Assembly (NCBI GenBank): GCA_021803655.1
Contig: JAJZLK010000049.1
Coordinates: forward strand, 1-54,023
DNA length: 54,023 nucleotides
From: Thermoplasmata archaeon
GTDB lineage: Archaea > Thermoplasmatota > Thermoplasmata > Thermoplasmatales > Thermoplasmataceae
Direction of reading: 5' to 3'
Below are positions 16,198 to 24,588 of the stretch, one piece after another. Within the stretch, counting starts at the first letter, position 1; every line of letters starts with the position of its first letter. The translations under genes were made by a program, and so were the position numbers. Below the pieces are notes generated by a model. It did no database searches. It was not told where the DNA came from and saw only the letters and a list, made by a program, of their open reading frames with translations.

Positions 16198-17037
16198 ATG
16201 AAGCTCATAGTTTTTGGCGGATCAGGATACCTTGGGTCGAGAATCTGCAAGGGTCTCGGGGCGGAGCAGGTCTCGTACTACTCTAGGACCAGGAATAATG
16301 AACTGGACGCCGCCGGATATAAATGGATAGAAGGCAGCATCACTGAGAAGGAAAAGGTCATTGAATCGATAAAGGATTATGACACAATTGTTGACAGCGT
16401 CGGTATCTGGAATGAGACGGAACAGAAGCACTCTGACGTCAACATAACGGGGGTCAAGAATATAGTGGAGGGGATAAAGAAATACGATACTGATCAGAGG
16501 CTGATCTATGTGTCTCATATCAACATTGATTTTGCACCACAGGAACACTTCCGTACAAGGAGAATCACCGAGGGGAACGTTAACCTGATCAAGAACAGCA
16601 TGGTCATCCGCGCCTCAAACCTGTTTGGTGACGGAGCGAGGATATATCAGGATCTGGCCAGGATCGCAGGATCCGAACTGAAAGAACTGCCCGGATCCGG
16701 TAACCTTGCGCCCGTGCATGTTGATGACTTTGTCCAGGTAATGGCAAAGAGTCCACAGTTCAGGGGATCAATGAACGTATGCTCACGGGAAAACATAACA
16801 ATGGGAGAGGCAGCAAACCTCATACGAGAGAATTCCGGAAGAAAGCCTGCAGTCCTGGTCTCAAAGTCTGCAAAGTCAATCCGGAAATCAGCCGATAAAC
16901 TCAAGGAACTTAACCTGCTGGACTCTGACAGAATTGAAATGCTTATGCTTAACTACTACAGGGAGAACACATCCCTCTACCGTCATGTGCCGGAACCAAG
17001 AAACTTCAGGGAGACCCTGAAACAGGTGAAAATCTAG
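16198..17037 (+). CDS. NAD(P)-binding epimerase/dehydratase-like protein (atypical SDR, NDUFA9-like)
   Basis: 279 residues. An N-terminal Rossmann motif, FGGSGYLGSRI, follows the first beta strand; VRASNLFGDGAR and a PVHVDDF segment are typical of the atypical SDR group that includes complex I NDUFA9 and NmrA-like proteins. The YxxxK catalytic pair of classical SDRs is not evident, so it may bind a nucleotide without classical catalysis. A TTG at 16189 would add three residues; ATG 16198 fits the TATA box spacing. It ends four bases inside the convergent gene. Confidence 0.75.
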   Translation: MKLIVFGGSGYLGSRICKGLGAEQVSYYSRTRNNELDAAGYKWIEGSITEKEKVIESIKDYDTIVDSVGIWNETEQKHSDVNITGVKNIVEGIKKYDTDQRLIYVSHINIDFAPQEHFRTRRITEGNVNLIKNSMVIRASNLFGDGARIYQDLARIAGSELKELPGSGNLAPVHVDDFVQVMAKSPQFRGSMNVCSRENITMGEAANLIRENSGRKPAVLVSKSAKSIRKSADKLKELNLLDSDRIEMLMLNYYRENTSLYRHVPEPRNFRETLKQVKI

Positions 17038-17504
17038 AGAAGCACGTGCCCAATTGCTTCTCTATAAGTGTGGATGGATAGCTTTGTCATGTATTTGATG
17101 ACATAATCATTGATTTTTCCCTTGAATTCTGAGTCTCCTCTGGCGATGAGGAGGAAGGAAACCGCATTTCTCATGTGCGCAGAGGCAGTCAGGAGACTTG
17201 CAACCCTGATGTCTCCCTGTCCAAGTTTCTGTTTGACATCAAGCCACACGTTCTCAGCATGATTCAGCATTTTCCGATCCCTGTCAGGAAGCTGCTCATC
17301 CGGATCGAAAAGGTGGCCGTTTATTGCGTCAAGCATATCCAGGATCGCTCTCGTCTCTTGCAGACGGATCGCCGATGATATTGCTTTTCCAAGTTCCGCC
17401 TGAGCCATCTGTATTTCTGAAAGATAGAAAAAGAACGGGTGATCTGCCCTGATTAAGCTGTCTGTGAGTTCGCAGTATGATTGATCGTATCGCTCTTCGT
17501 CCAT
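17034..17504 (-). CDS. Hypothetical all-helical protein, 156 residues
   Basis: Not recognised. The product is predominantly helical, rich in Ala, Leu and charged residues, with no cysteine motif or signal peptide; a region like ETRAILDMLDAINGHL followed by LNHAENVWLDVKQKL suggests an antiparallel helical bundle. The gene is convergent with the epimerase gene (4-bp overlap) and lies 38 bp from the tRNA-Gln gene. Confidence 0.6.
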   Translation of the reverse strand: MDEERYDQSYCELTDSLIRADHPFFFYLSEIQMAQAELGKAISSAIRLQETRAILDMLDAINGHLFDPDEQLPDRDRKMLNHAENVWLDVKQKLGQGDIRVASLLTASAHMRNAVSFLLIARGDSEFKGKINDYVIKYMTKLSIHTYREAIGHVLL

Positions 17505-17542
17505 GATATCACTATCAATAGAGCACTAAAAACATTGGTGTA

Positions 17543-17615
17543 TAGCCCCGGGCAGATTCGAACTGCCGTCGACGGGTTCAGAGCCCGTTATGCTTGGCCA
17601 CTACACCACGGGGCT
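17543..17615 (-). tRNA. tRNA-Gln (anticodon CTG)
   Basis: 73 nt on the minus strand. The acceptor arms AGCCCCG/CGGGGCT pair fully with discriminator A; the anticodon stem ACGGG/CCCGT encloses loop CTCTGAA, giving anticodon CTG; the T-arm has GTTCGAATC. No CCA is encoded and no intron is present. Confidence 0.95.
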
Positions 17616-17624
17616 GCCTGCGAA

Positions 17625-17798
17625 TTACTCTTCTGCTGGAGCTTTTGCTTTCTTCTTGAACTCAGAATAGCTGCATTTTCCGCAGGTAAACCTGTTCTCG
17701 TGTTCCGCAAGAAATACGCCGGGACCGCACTTAGGGCAGAATCTTCTTGCCCTCTTGACCTTGTTGTTTTCCACTTCGTAAAGTTCTCTCTTCAGCAT
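17625..17798 (-). CDS. rps27ae: 30S ribosomal protein S27ae
   Basis: 57 residues. The zinc ribbon CPKC...CGKC is followed by the usual SEF-x-K end; N-terminus MLKRELYEV. Eukaryotic S27a is the ubiquitin-fused homologue; this is the stand-alone archaeal form. Its ATG overlaps the S24e stop (TGATG), so the two are coupled, and the stop lies ten bases from tRNA-Gln. Confidence 0.93.
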   Translation of the reverse strand: MLKRELYEVENNKVKRARRFCPKCGPGVFLAEHENRFTCGKCSYSEFKKKAKAPAEE

Positions 17799-18103
17799 CA
17801 GTTAGCAACCTCTTCCTTCTGCTTGAGCCCGTTCCTGAGCAACTCGTAGTCCGGTTCGTAAAGCATTGCACTCTCCTTGTTGGTGTATATCTTTGAATAA
17901 CCCTTGGCCTCATGCTTTCCGGTCTCCTGGATTATCCTCTCAACGATTACGAGTTCCTTGTCCGCTTTCAGGTTCTTTGCGATCAATTCCCTGACATGCT
18001 CTCTTGTAGGAGTAGTTTCCGTGCCGTACGTGAGTGTAAATCTCACTTCCTTCCTGTGCAGGAGAGAATTCTCCCTTACCGAATCAAACTTTATTGCGCT
18101 CAT
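17798..18103 (-). CDS. rps24e: 30S ribosomal protein S24e
   Basis: 101 residues. The motifs [30 protein letters not shown] and [14 protein letters not shown] are those of archaeal S24e. Start and stop overlap the neighbours (dephospho-CoA kinase upstream, S27ae downstream), as in the conserved archaeal order rpoE-spt4-DUF359-S24e-S27ae. Confidence 0.95.
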   Translation of the reverse strand: MSAIKFDSVRENSLLHRKEVRFTLTYGTETTPTREHVRELIAKNLKADKELVIVERIIQETGKHEAKGYSKIYTNKESAMLYEPDYELLRNGLKQKEEVAN

Positions 18104-18600
18104 TTGAACTTCATCCTTCTGACCATTCCATTGACGTACTCTTTTACCTCAGGGGTAACAGTTATACACGCCATCCCCACGTCTGGAATCCCATAGGCGA
18201 CCACAGTATTTTTGTCTGCATAATAAATTATTGGTATAACGGCGAGGTCTTCCTCCCCTTCAACCTCGATCCTGGTCGGGATAACTGATTCCATGCATCT
18301 CCTGATCGACATGAACAGATCGGAAGTCAGTGTGCCCGGAGGATTCTTCACTTTTATGGATCCTTCCACGGGAGAATACGATCTCTCCCCTCTCTTGGTC
18401 TTCAGGTCGACCACCTGAAGGAATGGGGTGATTCCCGAGTCCTTGATCGTTTCCGTGGTTACGTCCCCGACAGAAATTATCCGATTTGTCTTTGAATATG
18501 ACTTGATATCGTTAATGGAACATTGCGTATGACGGGCTGAAGCTATTTCGTTTCGAAGGTCGTCACCGATAAAGGCAGTCTTACCTGACCTTGATTGCAT
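18100..18600 (-). CDS. GTP-dependent dephospho-CoA kinase (DUF359)
   Basis: 166 residues. Archaeal last step of CoA synthesis, phosphorylating dephospho-CoA with GTP; the family was called DUF359 before its activity was shown. Seen: VGDVTTETI, VVDLKTKRG, NPPGTLTSDL and the acidic VEGEEDLAVIP followed by YGIP. It overlaps Spt4 by 20 bp and S24e by 4 bp, the usual operon position. Confidence 0.9.
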   Translation of the reverse strand: MQSRSGKTAFIGDDLRNEIASARHTQCSINDIKSYSKTNRIISVGDVTTETIKDSGITPFLQVVDLKTKRGERSYSPVEGSIKVKNPPGTLTSDLFMSIRRCMESVIPTRIEVEGEEDLAVIPIIYYADKNTVVAYGIPDVGMACITVTPEVKEYVNGMVRRMKFK

Positions 18601-18772
18601 AACGGCCCTTGGTGAGAAGTCCTGAGTTCTTGGCTATAATCGATTCCTCAGGTGACTCTACAAATATAAATCCGAACCATTCGGTGGTCGTCTTTTCTTC
18701 CGGGTGAATAGGGCAATTCTTGGCGTCCACCAGCAACCTGCATTTCTTGCATGCCCTGTATATCGTCTTCAT
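18581..18772 (-). CDS. spt4: Transcription elongation factor Spt4 (RpoE'')
   Basis: 63 residues. The zinc-binding partner of Spt5/NusG on archaeal RNA polymerase. Zinc ligands appear as C8, C11 (ACKKC), C20 and H23 (CPIH): the last ligand, normally Cys, is His, giving a CCCH site. EWFGFIFVESPEESIIAK is the typical Spt5-binding strand. ATG 18772 is chosen over GTG 18784, since the latter lies inside rpoE. Confidence 0.9.
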   Translation of the reverse strand: MKTIYRACKKCRLLVDAKNCPIHPEEKTTTEWFGFIFVESPEESIIAKNSGLLTKGRYAIKVR

Positions 18773-18776
18773 AAAT

Positions 18777-19358
18777 TCACGCACCAGCGACCTGTTTCTG
18801 CATTCTTATCCATTCAGGCTTCCCGAGACCCATCTGTTTCGTGTTAAGCCCAACCTTTGCATCCTCAAGTGTTGAAGATGGGAGGCTGAGAAGAACGATC
18901 TTTGCCCTGACCTTGTCTCCAAGTTTCAGGTCTCTCTTTGTGTCTTTTCCCACAAACCTCTGATTTGCAAGATCAATATCAATCCTGTCATCCATCATCT
19001 GGCTTATGTGCAGGAGACCTTCCATCGGACCGAACTTTACAAACGCTCCAAACTCCTTTACGGACACTACAATTCCGTCGACAATTTCCTGCATTTCAGG
19101 CAGGAATGCGAGTGATTCGTACTTCACCGTCTGGTAAACGCCCCCGTCTCCGTGGACTATTGAGCCGTCTCCCATCATCTTGATCTTTGTTACCGATACC
19201 ACGAAGCACTTCTTCGGATTGTACGGATTATCGCCGATATCCACCAGACGCCCTTCAAGGGATTCCTTGGTAACGTCCAGAACAGCCTTTGCAAAGTCTG
19301 CCCCAAGATTCGACGGCGGGACTCTTACTATGGTTTCACCTTCAATATTTATGTACAC
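18777..19358 (-). CDS. rpoE: DNA-directed RNA polymerase subunit RpoE (Rpb7 homologue)
   Basis: 193 residues. Forms the RNA polymerase stalk with RpoF. The N-terminal RNP-like domain has VRVPPSNLG and GDGGVYQTVKYESLAF; the C-terminal S1 RNA-binding domain has GIVVSVKEFGAFVKFGPMEG. The start is GTG 19358, preceded by GAGAGGT at suitable spacing. First gene of the minus-strand operon ending with S27ae. Confidence 0.95.
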   Translation of the reverse strand: MYINIEGETIVRVPPSNLGADFAKAVLDVTKESLEGRLVDIGDNPYNPKKCFVVSVTKIKMMGDGSIVHGDGGVYQTVKYESLAFLPEMQEIVDGIVVSVKEFGAFVKFGPMEGLLHISQMMDDRIDIDLANQRFVGKDTKRDLKLGDKVRAKIVLLSLPSSTLEDAKVGLNTKQMGLGKPEWIRMQKQVAGA

Positions 19359-19440
19359 AGATATAACCTCTCACGGAAAGGATCGCTAAGCAGGACACTG
19401 AATATCCGCATTAACTGGAAAATGCGATTACTTGCAACAT

Positions 19441-19449
19441 TATTAATAT
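19441..19449 (+). promoter_or_regulatory. TATA box of the acyl-CoA dehydrogenase gene
   Basis: TATTAATAT centred 25 bp before ATG 19470; leaderless. The spacing decides in favour of ATG 19470 over the ATG 48 bp further upstream, which would precede the TATA box. Confidence 0.6.
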
Positions 19450-19469
19450 TGCCCTCCAATAATCAGTTA

Positions 19470-20627
19470 ATGGTCGAACAGGCTAAAATCGACGAGGAAA
19501 ACCTTATCCGCGAATCGATAAGGAATTTCGTACAGAAGGAAGTTACTCCCATTGCGAAGAAGATAGACAGGGAGGACTATTTTCCTTTGGAAGTCTTCAG
19601 GAAAATGGGCAAGATGGGTTTCCTTGGCGTCACAGTACCTGAACAGTACGGAGGTACTGGACTGGGATACAGGGCGCAGGCAATCATCCAGGAGGAGATC
19701 GGGTATTCCTCTGCGTCTCTGGCCCTCTCTTACGGGGCGCATAGCAACCTCTGCCTCGACAGTGTATACCGTAATGGATCGGAGGAGATCAGGGAAAAAT
19801 ACGTGCCTAAGTTGTGCAGCGGAGAATGGATCGGATCACTTTGTCTAACAGAGCCAGAGTCCGGATCGGACGCACTTGCCATGAAAACAAGGGCAGTGAA
19901 GGGAGAGGGAGGCTGGTCCATAACCGGGAGCAAGACGCTGATAACTAACGCACCCTATGCAGACCTGCTTCTCGTCTATGCAAGAACCGGGGAAACACTC
20001 TCTGCCTTCGTTGCCCTCGCCTCTGACAAGGGGCTTTCCCGCGGAAAGAAATTTGAAAAGATGGGGATGAGGGGTTCTCCTACAGGAGAACTGTTCTTTG
20101 ATTCCATGTTCATCCCGGATAACCGCATGCTTGGATCTGAAGGCAGCGGCAAGGACATAATAATGAGCGGATTGAACCTTGAGAGGGTGATCCTGTCCTT
20201 CATCTTCCTGGGTCTTTCGAGACGGGGAATAGAACAGTCAATTCAGTACGCATCGCAGAGGAAACAGGGCGGTAAACCCATAGGAGAAATGGAGCTTATC
20301 CAGGAAAAGCTGGCGTATATGTACGCTAGGTACGAGTCGAGCAAGATGCTGTGCCACAGCGCCCTTGAAAAAGTCGAAAAGGATCATATGGACGTACTGA
20401 ACGCTGCTTCATGCATTCTTTACACTGCAGAGGCTGCTGAGTTCATAGCAAGGGAGACAATCCAGATATGGGGAGGAATGGGGTACGTATCAGATTCGGA
20501 AGTTGAGAGACTGCTGCGTGACGCGATCCTAGGGCAGATAGGAGCAGGCACAACCGAGATCAGGAAGAAACTTGTAGGTCATGAACTGATAAAGCAATAC
20601 AGGAAAAGTGGAAGGCTACCTGAGTAA
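19470..20627 (+). CDS. Acyl-CoA dehydrogenase (isovaleryl-CoA dehydrogenase-like)
   Basis: 385 residues, FAD flavoprotein oxidising short or branched acyl-CoA. Motifs: VPEQYGGTGLGY, LTEPESGSDA (FAD and substrate binding) and the C-terminal LGQIGAGTTEIRK. The Glu of the YEGT-type motif is replaced by Gly-Ala, as in isovaleryl-CoA dehydrogenase, whose base lies in the LDLER helix; the corresponding GLNLERVIL is present here. The stop is directly followed by the ATG of NMD3. Substrate branch (leucine catabolism) is inference. Confidence 0.88.
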   Translation: MVEQAKIDEENLIRESIRNFVQKEVTPIAKKIDREDYFPLEVFRKMGKMGFLGVTVPEQYGGTGLGYRAQAIIQEEIGYSSASLALSYGAHSNLCLDSVYRNGSEEIREKYVPKLCSGEWIGSLCLTEPESGSDALAMKTRAVKGEGGWSITGSKTLITNAPYADLLLVYARTGETLSAFVALASDKGLSRGKKFEKMGMRGSPTGELFFDSMFIPDNRMLGSEGSGKDIIMSGLNLERVILSFIFLGLSRRGIEQSIQYASQRKQGGKPIGEMELIQEKLAYMYARYESSKMLCHSALEKVEKDHMDVLNAASCILYTAEAAEFIARETIQIWGGMGYVSDSEVERLLRDAILGQIGAGTTEIRKKLVGHELIKQYRKSGRLPE

Positions 20628-21632
20628 ATGATCGATTGCATAATCTGTGGAAAGAACCCTCCGTTCGCGGACGGAATTTGTAGGAACTGCCTGGCAGAAA
20701 GAACGAAGGCATCCATAAGCGGTACTGTAAGGATCGAAATCTGCCCGAAATGCGCCTCGGTGAAGACCAGGGGAAAATGGCATCCAAGCGGCTATGACTT
20801 CAGCAAGGACACGGAGATAAGGAGCCTTGTGACGGTTGACGGCAAGGCCAAGGCATTCCTGAGAAGCCTTGATATGGATATCAGCAGGAATGATGGTACA
20901 GGGACTGCGAAAATTGATCTGGTGCTCAATGGAGAAACGATAAAGGAGGAGACACCCACCTTCCTTTATACTGTGAAGAAGAACAGCTGCGAAACGTGCA
21001 ACCGCCTCACAGGATCCTATTACGAGGCCGTGATTCAGATAAGATCCATTACAAGAAGAAATAGTGAGGTTCTGGCGGAAGCGACAAAAACCTGCATGGG
21101 ACAGTTTGACCATAGCTCCGGAAAGCCGACCTCCTTCATCTCAAAGGTTGAGAGCCGGAAGGAAGGATATGACATCTATCTTGGAAGCAATAAGGACGGT
21201 CAGAAACTGTCAAGACTCATGAAGTCCGTTTATCCATGTTCTATCACTGAATCAAAGACCCTCAGTGGCCGTGGTGACGGAGAAGATCTCTACCGGCACA
21301 CATACCTGATCAGGATAATTGATCTGGAGAGAGGTTCCACGATCCGGAAGGGAGATGACCTGTTTGTGGTGAAGAGGATCACCGGAGATGTCATTTCTGT
21401 AAGGAGGCCAAAGTCCGACAGGATCGTGGAGATTCCCGTGAATGATTTCCTTCAGAATTATGAGATTGCGTCTGCCACACCGAACAGGAAGAGGTACCAG
21501 ATCGTGTCGCGGATGAACGGCGAGACCCAGTTGATGAGTCTGGATGACTTCAGCACCATAACCATCAGTGAAGACATAGAAGGAGAGTCTGTGGACATTG
21601 TTGTTGCTGACGGGAATTACGTCCCTGTGTAG
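20628..21632 (+). CDS. NMD3 family ribosome-biogenesis protein
   Basis: 334 residues. Eukaryotic NMD3 is the 60S export adaptor; the archaeal homologue binds the large subunit. Four CxxC pairs are seen: CIIC, CRNC, CPKC and CETC in the first 140 residues, then the conserved central block with VKRITGDVISV and an OB-like end. It begins immediately after the acyl-CoA dehydrogenase stop and ends 16 bases inside the convergent phosphatase gene. Confidence 0.87.
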   Translation: MIDCIICGKNPPFADGICRNCLAERTKASISGTVRIEICPKCASVKTRGKWHPSGYDFSKDTEIRSLVTVDGKAKAFLRSLDMDISRNDGTGTAKIDLVLNGETIKEETPTFLYTVKKNSCETCNRLTGSYYEAVIQIRSITRRNSEVLAEATKTCMGQFDHSSGKPTSFISKVESRKEGYDIYLGSNKDGQKLSRLMKSVYPCSITESKTLSGRGDGEDLYRHTYLIRIIDLERGSTIRKGDDLFVVKRITGDVISVRRPKSDRIVEIPVNDFLQNYEIASATPNRKRYQIVSRMNGETQLMSLDDFSTITISEDIEGESVDIVVADGNYVPV

Positions 21633-22222
21633 TCCAGCAAACTGAAGGAAAACTCTCCATCGTTCGCCGTGACCTTTGCTATCCCGCAGTTTGGGATTAT
21701 TCCTGTCTTCCAGTCGTTACTTATCCTTGAAGCTATTACAAGTATAACACCCCCATGCGTTACAACCGCAGCATTCCCCTCAACTTCCATGAAAATTTCG
21801 TTGAAGCATTTCCAGCACCTTTCAACGTAACTGTTCCAGTTCTCCACCTGTGGAAAATTGTTTGGTCCCAGAACCCCGTTGGAGAGCCTGACTTCAGGGT
21901 ATTTCTCCAGGATCTCGGAATTCGTTCTTCCGACGAATGGACCGGAGGCTGGTCCCAGATCTCTTTCCCTCAGGCCTTCTCTGGTGTATATCTCCTTTGT
22001 CCCGATCCTTCTAGAAATGATATCGGCAGTTTCCATTGCCCGTTGAATATCGCTGCTGTAGATCGCGTTGATATCTGCATCCGCAAGAAACTTGGCTGCA
22101 CGGGAAGCCTGCATCTTTCCGTTCTCGTTTAGTCCAGGACCGTGAAACCCCTGCCATTTTCCCTCAAGGTTCCAGTCAGTCTGGCCATGTCTTACTATGT
22201 AGACTGATTTTTCATTTCCCAT
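21617..22222 (-). CDS. Histidine phosphatase family protein (phosphoglycerate mutase-like)
   Basis: 201 residues. The catalytic IVRHGQTDWN with the phospho-acceptor His is at residues 9-18; the acid/base region is GLRERDLG and the second His is in VVTHGGV. Such proteins dephosphorylate sugar phosphates, cobalamin precursors or act as phosphoglycerate mutase; the substrate cannot be told from sequence. Confidence 0.87.
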   Translation of the reverse strand: MGNEKSVYIVRHGQTDWNLEGKWQGFHGPGLNENGKMQASRAAKFLADADINAIYSSDIQRAMETADIISRRIGTKEIYTREGLRERDLGPASGPFVGRTNSEILEKYPEVRLSNGVLGPNNFPQVENWNSYVERCWKCFNEIFMEVEGNAAVVTHGGVILVIASRISNDWKTGIIPNCGIAKVTANDGEFSFSLLDYTGT

Positions 22223-22267
22223 CTGTTCTCCAACTCCGGCCCATCTTCCAGTAATAGCGATGAGAAT

Positions 22268-22275
22268 TTTATAAT
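22268..22275 (+). promoter_or_regulatory. TATA box of the arginine deiminase gene
   Basis: TTTATAAT centred 22-23 bp before ATG 22294; leaderless start. Confidence 0.5.
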
Positions 22276-22293
22276 TACCAGCGATAAGGGCAG

Positions 22294-23544
22294 ATGAGAA
22301 TCCGCGCCGAATGGAACCAGTTACGGTTCGTGATCATGCACAGGCCGGGAGTTGAGATAGAGTACGCAATGCTGGCTCCAAAGCCTTTTCTGTTTGAGAG
22401 ATCCTTCAGGACGTCCAGAGCCGTTGAAGAGCACACGGGTCTGGAAAGAACGCTCCTCGATAACGGAGTCAAGGTCTCCATACTCAAGGACGAAATTGTC
22501 CGCAGGGCAAAGGACTCTTCTGAGTTCCGCAGGGGCCTCGAGGAGAGAGTGGAGCAGAATGCGATGTTCTATGGAGAGATCGCTCACACGGAACTTGCAA
22601 GAAAGGATTTCCTCAGGAACATTCACGGGCTTGATGCCGAGAACCTCTTTCATTTTCTTACGCTTGAGCCGTCGGTGGACCTGAAAAAAACAGAGAGCCT
22701 GCAGTATCCAACTATATATTCCAATATCCCTCTTGCCAACCTCTACTTCATGAGGGATCAGCAGATCGTGTCCTCCGATGGCGTTGTCATTGGACGCATG
22801 AGATCGCTCCAGAGGAGAAAGGAGACTGAAATAACTGATTTCTTCTTTTCACAGGTTTTCGGGGACGGTGCAGTGAAGAGGGTTTCAGAAGGATTCCTGG
22901 AAGGAGGAGACTACATGCCTGCGGGAGACTTCGCCATGTTCGGGATCGGGTCAAGAACAGACCTTGCAGGAGTCATGAGCGCACTCAACACCGGGAATGT
23001 GATGTTCGACGAATATTGTATCGTTGAGAATCCCGTTTATGAATTCATGGAAGGTACCGCGAGAGATCCAATGATCAACATGCACCTTGATACCTATTTT
23101 AACCTCGCAGGAGAAGGGCTTGCAGTCGGCTCAGTATCTCTCTTAAGCAGAGCGAAGGCGACAATATATGCGAGAAACGGAAGTTCAGTGGAGAAGGTAT
23201 CGGAAACCACCTTCCTCGATTACCTGAAAACCAAGGGATTCAACATCATTGACCTTTCGATAAAGGAACAGCTCAGCTATTCTTCAAATTTCCTCACGAT
23301 CTCTGACAGGAAGATTGTGGCAGTCAACAGTTCTGAAGTACTGAAGAGACTTGTGTCGTCGGGAGTGTTTTCGGACGGCGTGCTGAATGCTATGAAGAGC
23401 GACAGTACAGGCGAGAAGAACGCGTTCCCCAATGGTAAGAGGGCAAGGGATTACGGACTGGACGTCATTGAAGTCGATCTCTCTGAACTTACGGGAGGAT
23501 ACGGCGGTGCCCACTGCATGACTGCAGCGGTGAAGAGGGGATGA
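22294..23544 (+). CDS. arcA: Arginine deiminase
   Basis: 416 residues, guanidino-group modifying fold. Converts arginine to citrulline and ammonia. Substrate and catalytic blocks PLANLYFMRDQQ, FLEGGDYM, MHLDTYFN and the terminal GGAHCMTAA with the nucleophilic Cys are all present, and length is normal. Neither ornithine carbamoyltransferase nor carbamate kinase is adjacent, so the gene may serve acid resistance by ammonia release or feed a pathway encoded elsewhere. Confidence 0.9.
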   Translation: MRIRAEWNQLRFVIMHRPGVEIEYAMLAPKPFLFERSFRTSRAVEEHTGLERTLLDNGVKVSILKDEIVRRAKDSSEFRRGLEERVEQNAMFYGEIAHTELARKDFLRNIHGLDAENLFHFLTLEPSVDLKKTESLQYPTIYSNIPLANLYFMRDQQIVSSDGVVIGRMRSLQRRKETEITDFFFSQVFGDGAVKRVSEGFLEGGDYMPAGDFAMFGIGSRTDLAGVMSALNTGNVMFDEYCIVENPVYEFMEGTARDPMINMHLDTYFNLAGEGLAVGSVSLLSRAKATIYARNGSSVEKVSETTFLDYLKTKGFNIIDLSIKEQLSYSSNFLTISDRKIVAVNSSEVLKRLVSSGVFSDGVLNAMKSDSTGEKNAFPNGKRARDYGLDVIEVDLSELTGGYGGAHCMTAAVKRG

Positions 23545-23635
23545 GACAACTGCTCACAATTTGTACCGGCTTCTGCAAAAGATTTAATTTAGGCTGCCAA
23601 TTACGGCGTACTCGATATGCACTATGAGGGATTGA

Positions 23636-24274
23636 ATGGCTGGTGAAAGGGGTCAGAAGAAGGTAAAGGATAAGTGGAGAGAGAAGACGTGGTTCACGAT
23701 CGTATCTCCGTCATACATGGGGGGGAAGGAGATCGGGTTGAGCCCAGGGGGAACCCCTGAAGGCATGATTGGTAGGAAGATTGAGATTCCAGTTTCAGAT
23801 TTAACCGGAAATTTCAAGAAGGCAGGAGTAAAGGCTGTTTTCCTGGTAACCGACTGTCAGGGAACAAAATGCAACACTGAGTTTGTCGGGCATTACGTTG
23901 GCGACGACTATGTCAGGAGAATGGTAAGGAGACGGAAAGAAAGGATGGATGTAGTGTCCACTTCCGTTACTGCAGATGGATACGGCGTAACAGTCAAGGC
24001 TGTGATCGTTACTGACACTAAGCTTACAAGTGCCAAGAAGGCTTCAATAAGGAAGAATTCCGACGAAGCCATCAAGGAGAAAGTCGCATCGGTGTCGATT
24101 GGTGAATTCGCCTCATACTTCATGGGCGACGATGCACAGACCCTTCTTTCTGATGTCAACAAGAATATCTACCCTCTCAAGAAGATTGAGATAAGGAAAT
24201 CTGAGGTTCTTGGCAAGACGGAATCATCCCATCCGGGCCAGGAACACGTGCCGGCTCTTGAGCCTGCCCAGTAA
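23636..24274 (+). CDS. rps3ae: 30S ribosomal protein S3ae
   Basis: 212 residues. VKDKWREKTWFTIVSP at the N-terminus, IGRKIEIPVSDLTGNFKK, RRKERMDVV and a variable charged C-terminus are characteristic. The ATG follows GAGGGATTGA. It is followed eight bases later by tRNA-Met. Confidence 0.95.
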   Translation: MAGERGQKKVKDKWREKTWFTIVSPSYMGGKEIGLSPGGTPEGMIGRKIEIPVSDLTGNFKKAGVKAVFLVTDCQGTKCNTEFVGHYVGDDYVRRMVRRRKERMDVVSTSVTADGYGVTVKAVIVTDTKLTSAKKASIRKNSDEAIKEKVASVSIGEFASYFMGDDAQTLLSDVNKNIYPLKKIEIRKSEVLGKTESSHPGQEHVPALEPAQ

Positions 24275-24282
24275 GCCTCAAT

Positions 24283-24372
24283 GCCGGGGTGGCTCAGTTG
24301 GTAGAGCGTCGGACTCATAAGGAAGAATCCTGAGCAATCCGAAGGCCTCGGGTTCGATCCCCGATCCCGGCA
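24283..24372 (+). tRNA. tRNA-Met (CAT, elongator) with 17-nt intron
   Basis: 90-nt gene. The acceptor arm GCCGGGG/TCCCGGC has one G-T pair, followed by discriminator A. The anticodon stem TCGGA/TCCGA and loop CTCATAA require removal of 17 nt located after the base 3' of the anticodon (about 24320-24336; the cut may shift by one). The anticodon CAT is at 24316-24318. Canonical position 37/38 for archaeal introns spliced by the bulge-helix-bulge endonuclease. G1-C72 and sequence favour elongator Met over initiator; an Ile2 identity is less likely. Confidence 0.92.
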
Positions 24373-24573
24373 TCCCAATCCTGATCAAGTGCCGTGGAGA
24401 TTCTTGAAGAGAACGAACAGCATGGACAGGCAGAGGCTGAGACCTGAAAGATTAATGCTTTTAAAGTGAGTCGGAATTGTACGGGTTATAACTCATTCCG
24501 GTCAATCGCGGATCACACCTCCAAGATGAGGATGGTACTTGGTTGCCACTCAACATCGCATCTTTGACAAAGA

Positions 24574-24586
24574 AAATATATAAAAA
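24574..24586 (+). promoter_or_regulatory. Strong A/T box on the plus strand facing the 3' end of the NYN gene
   Basis: AAATATATAAAAA is a good TATA-box match in the spacer behind tRNA-Met. A start about 25 bp downstream would lie inside the 3' end of the minus-strand NYN gene and give an antisense RNA. No plus-strand gene follows, so it may equally be a T-rich terminator of the NYN gene read on the other strand. Confidence 0.3.
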
Positions 24587-24588
24587 CG

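Noticed and set aside
24375-24480. Possible box C/D guide RNA after tRNA-Met (TGAAGA and two CTGA elements)
   Set aside because: The C box deviates and spacing of C', D' and D boxes does not fit; too speculative to list.
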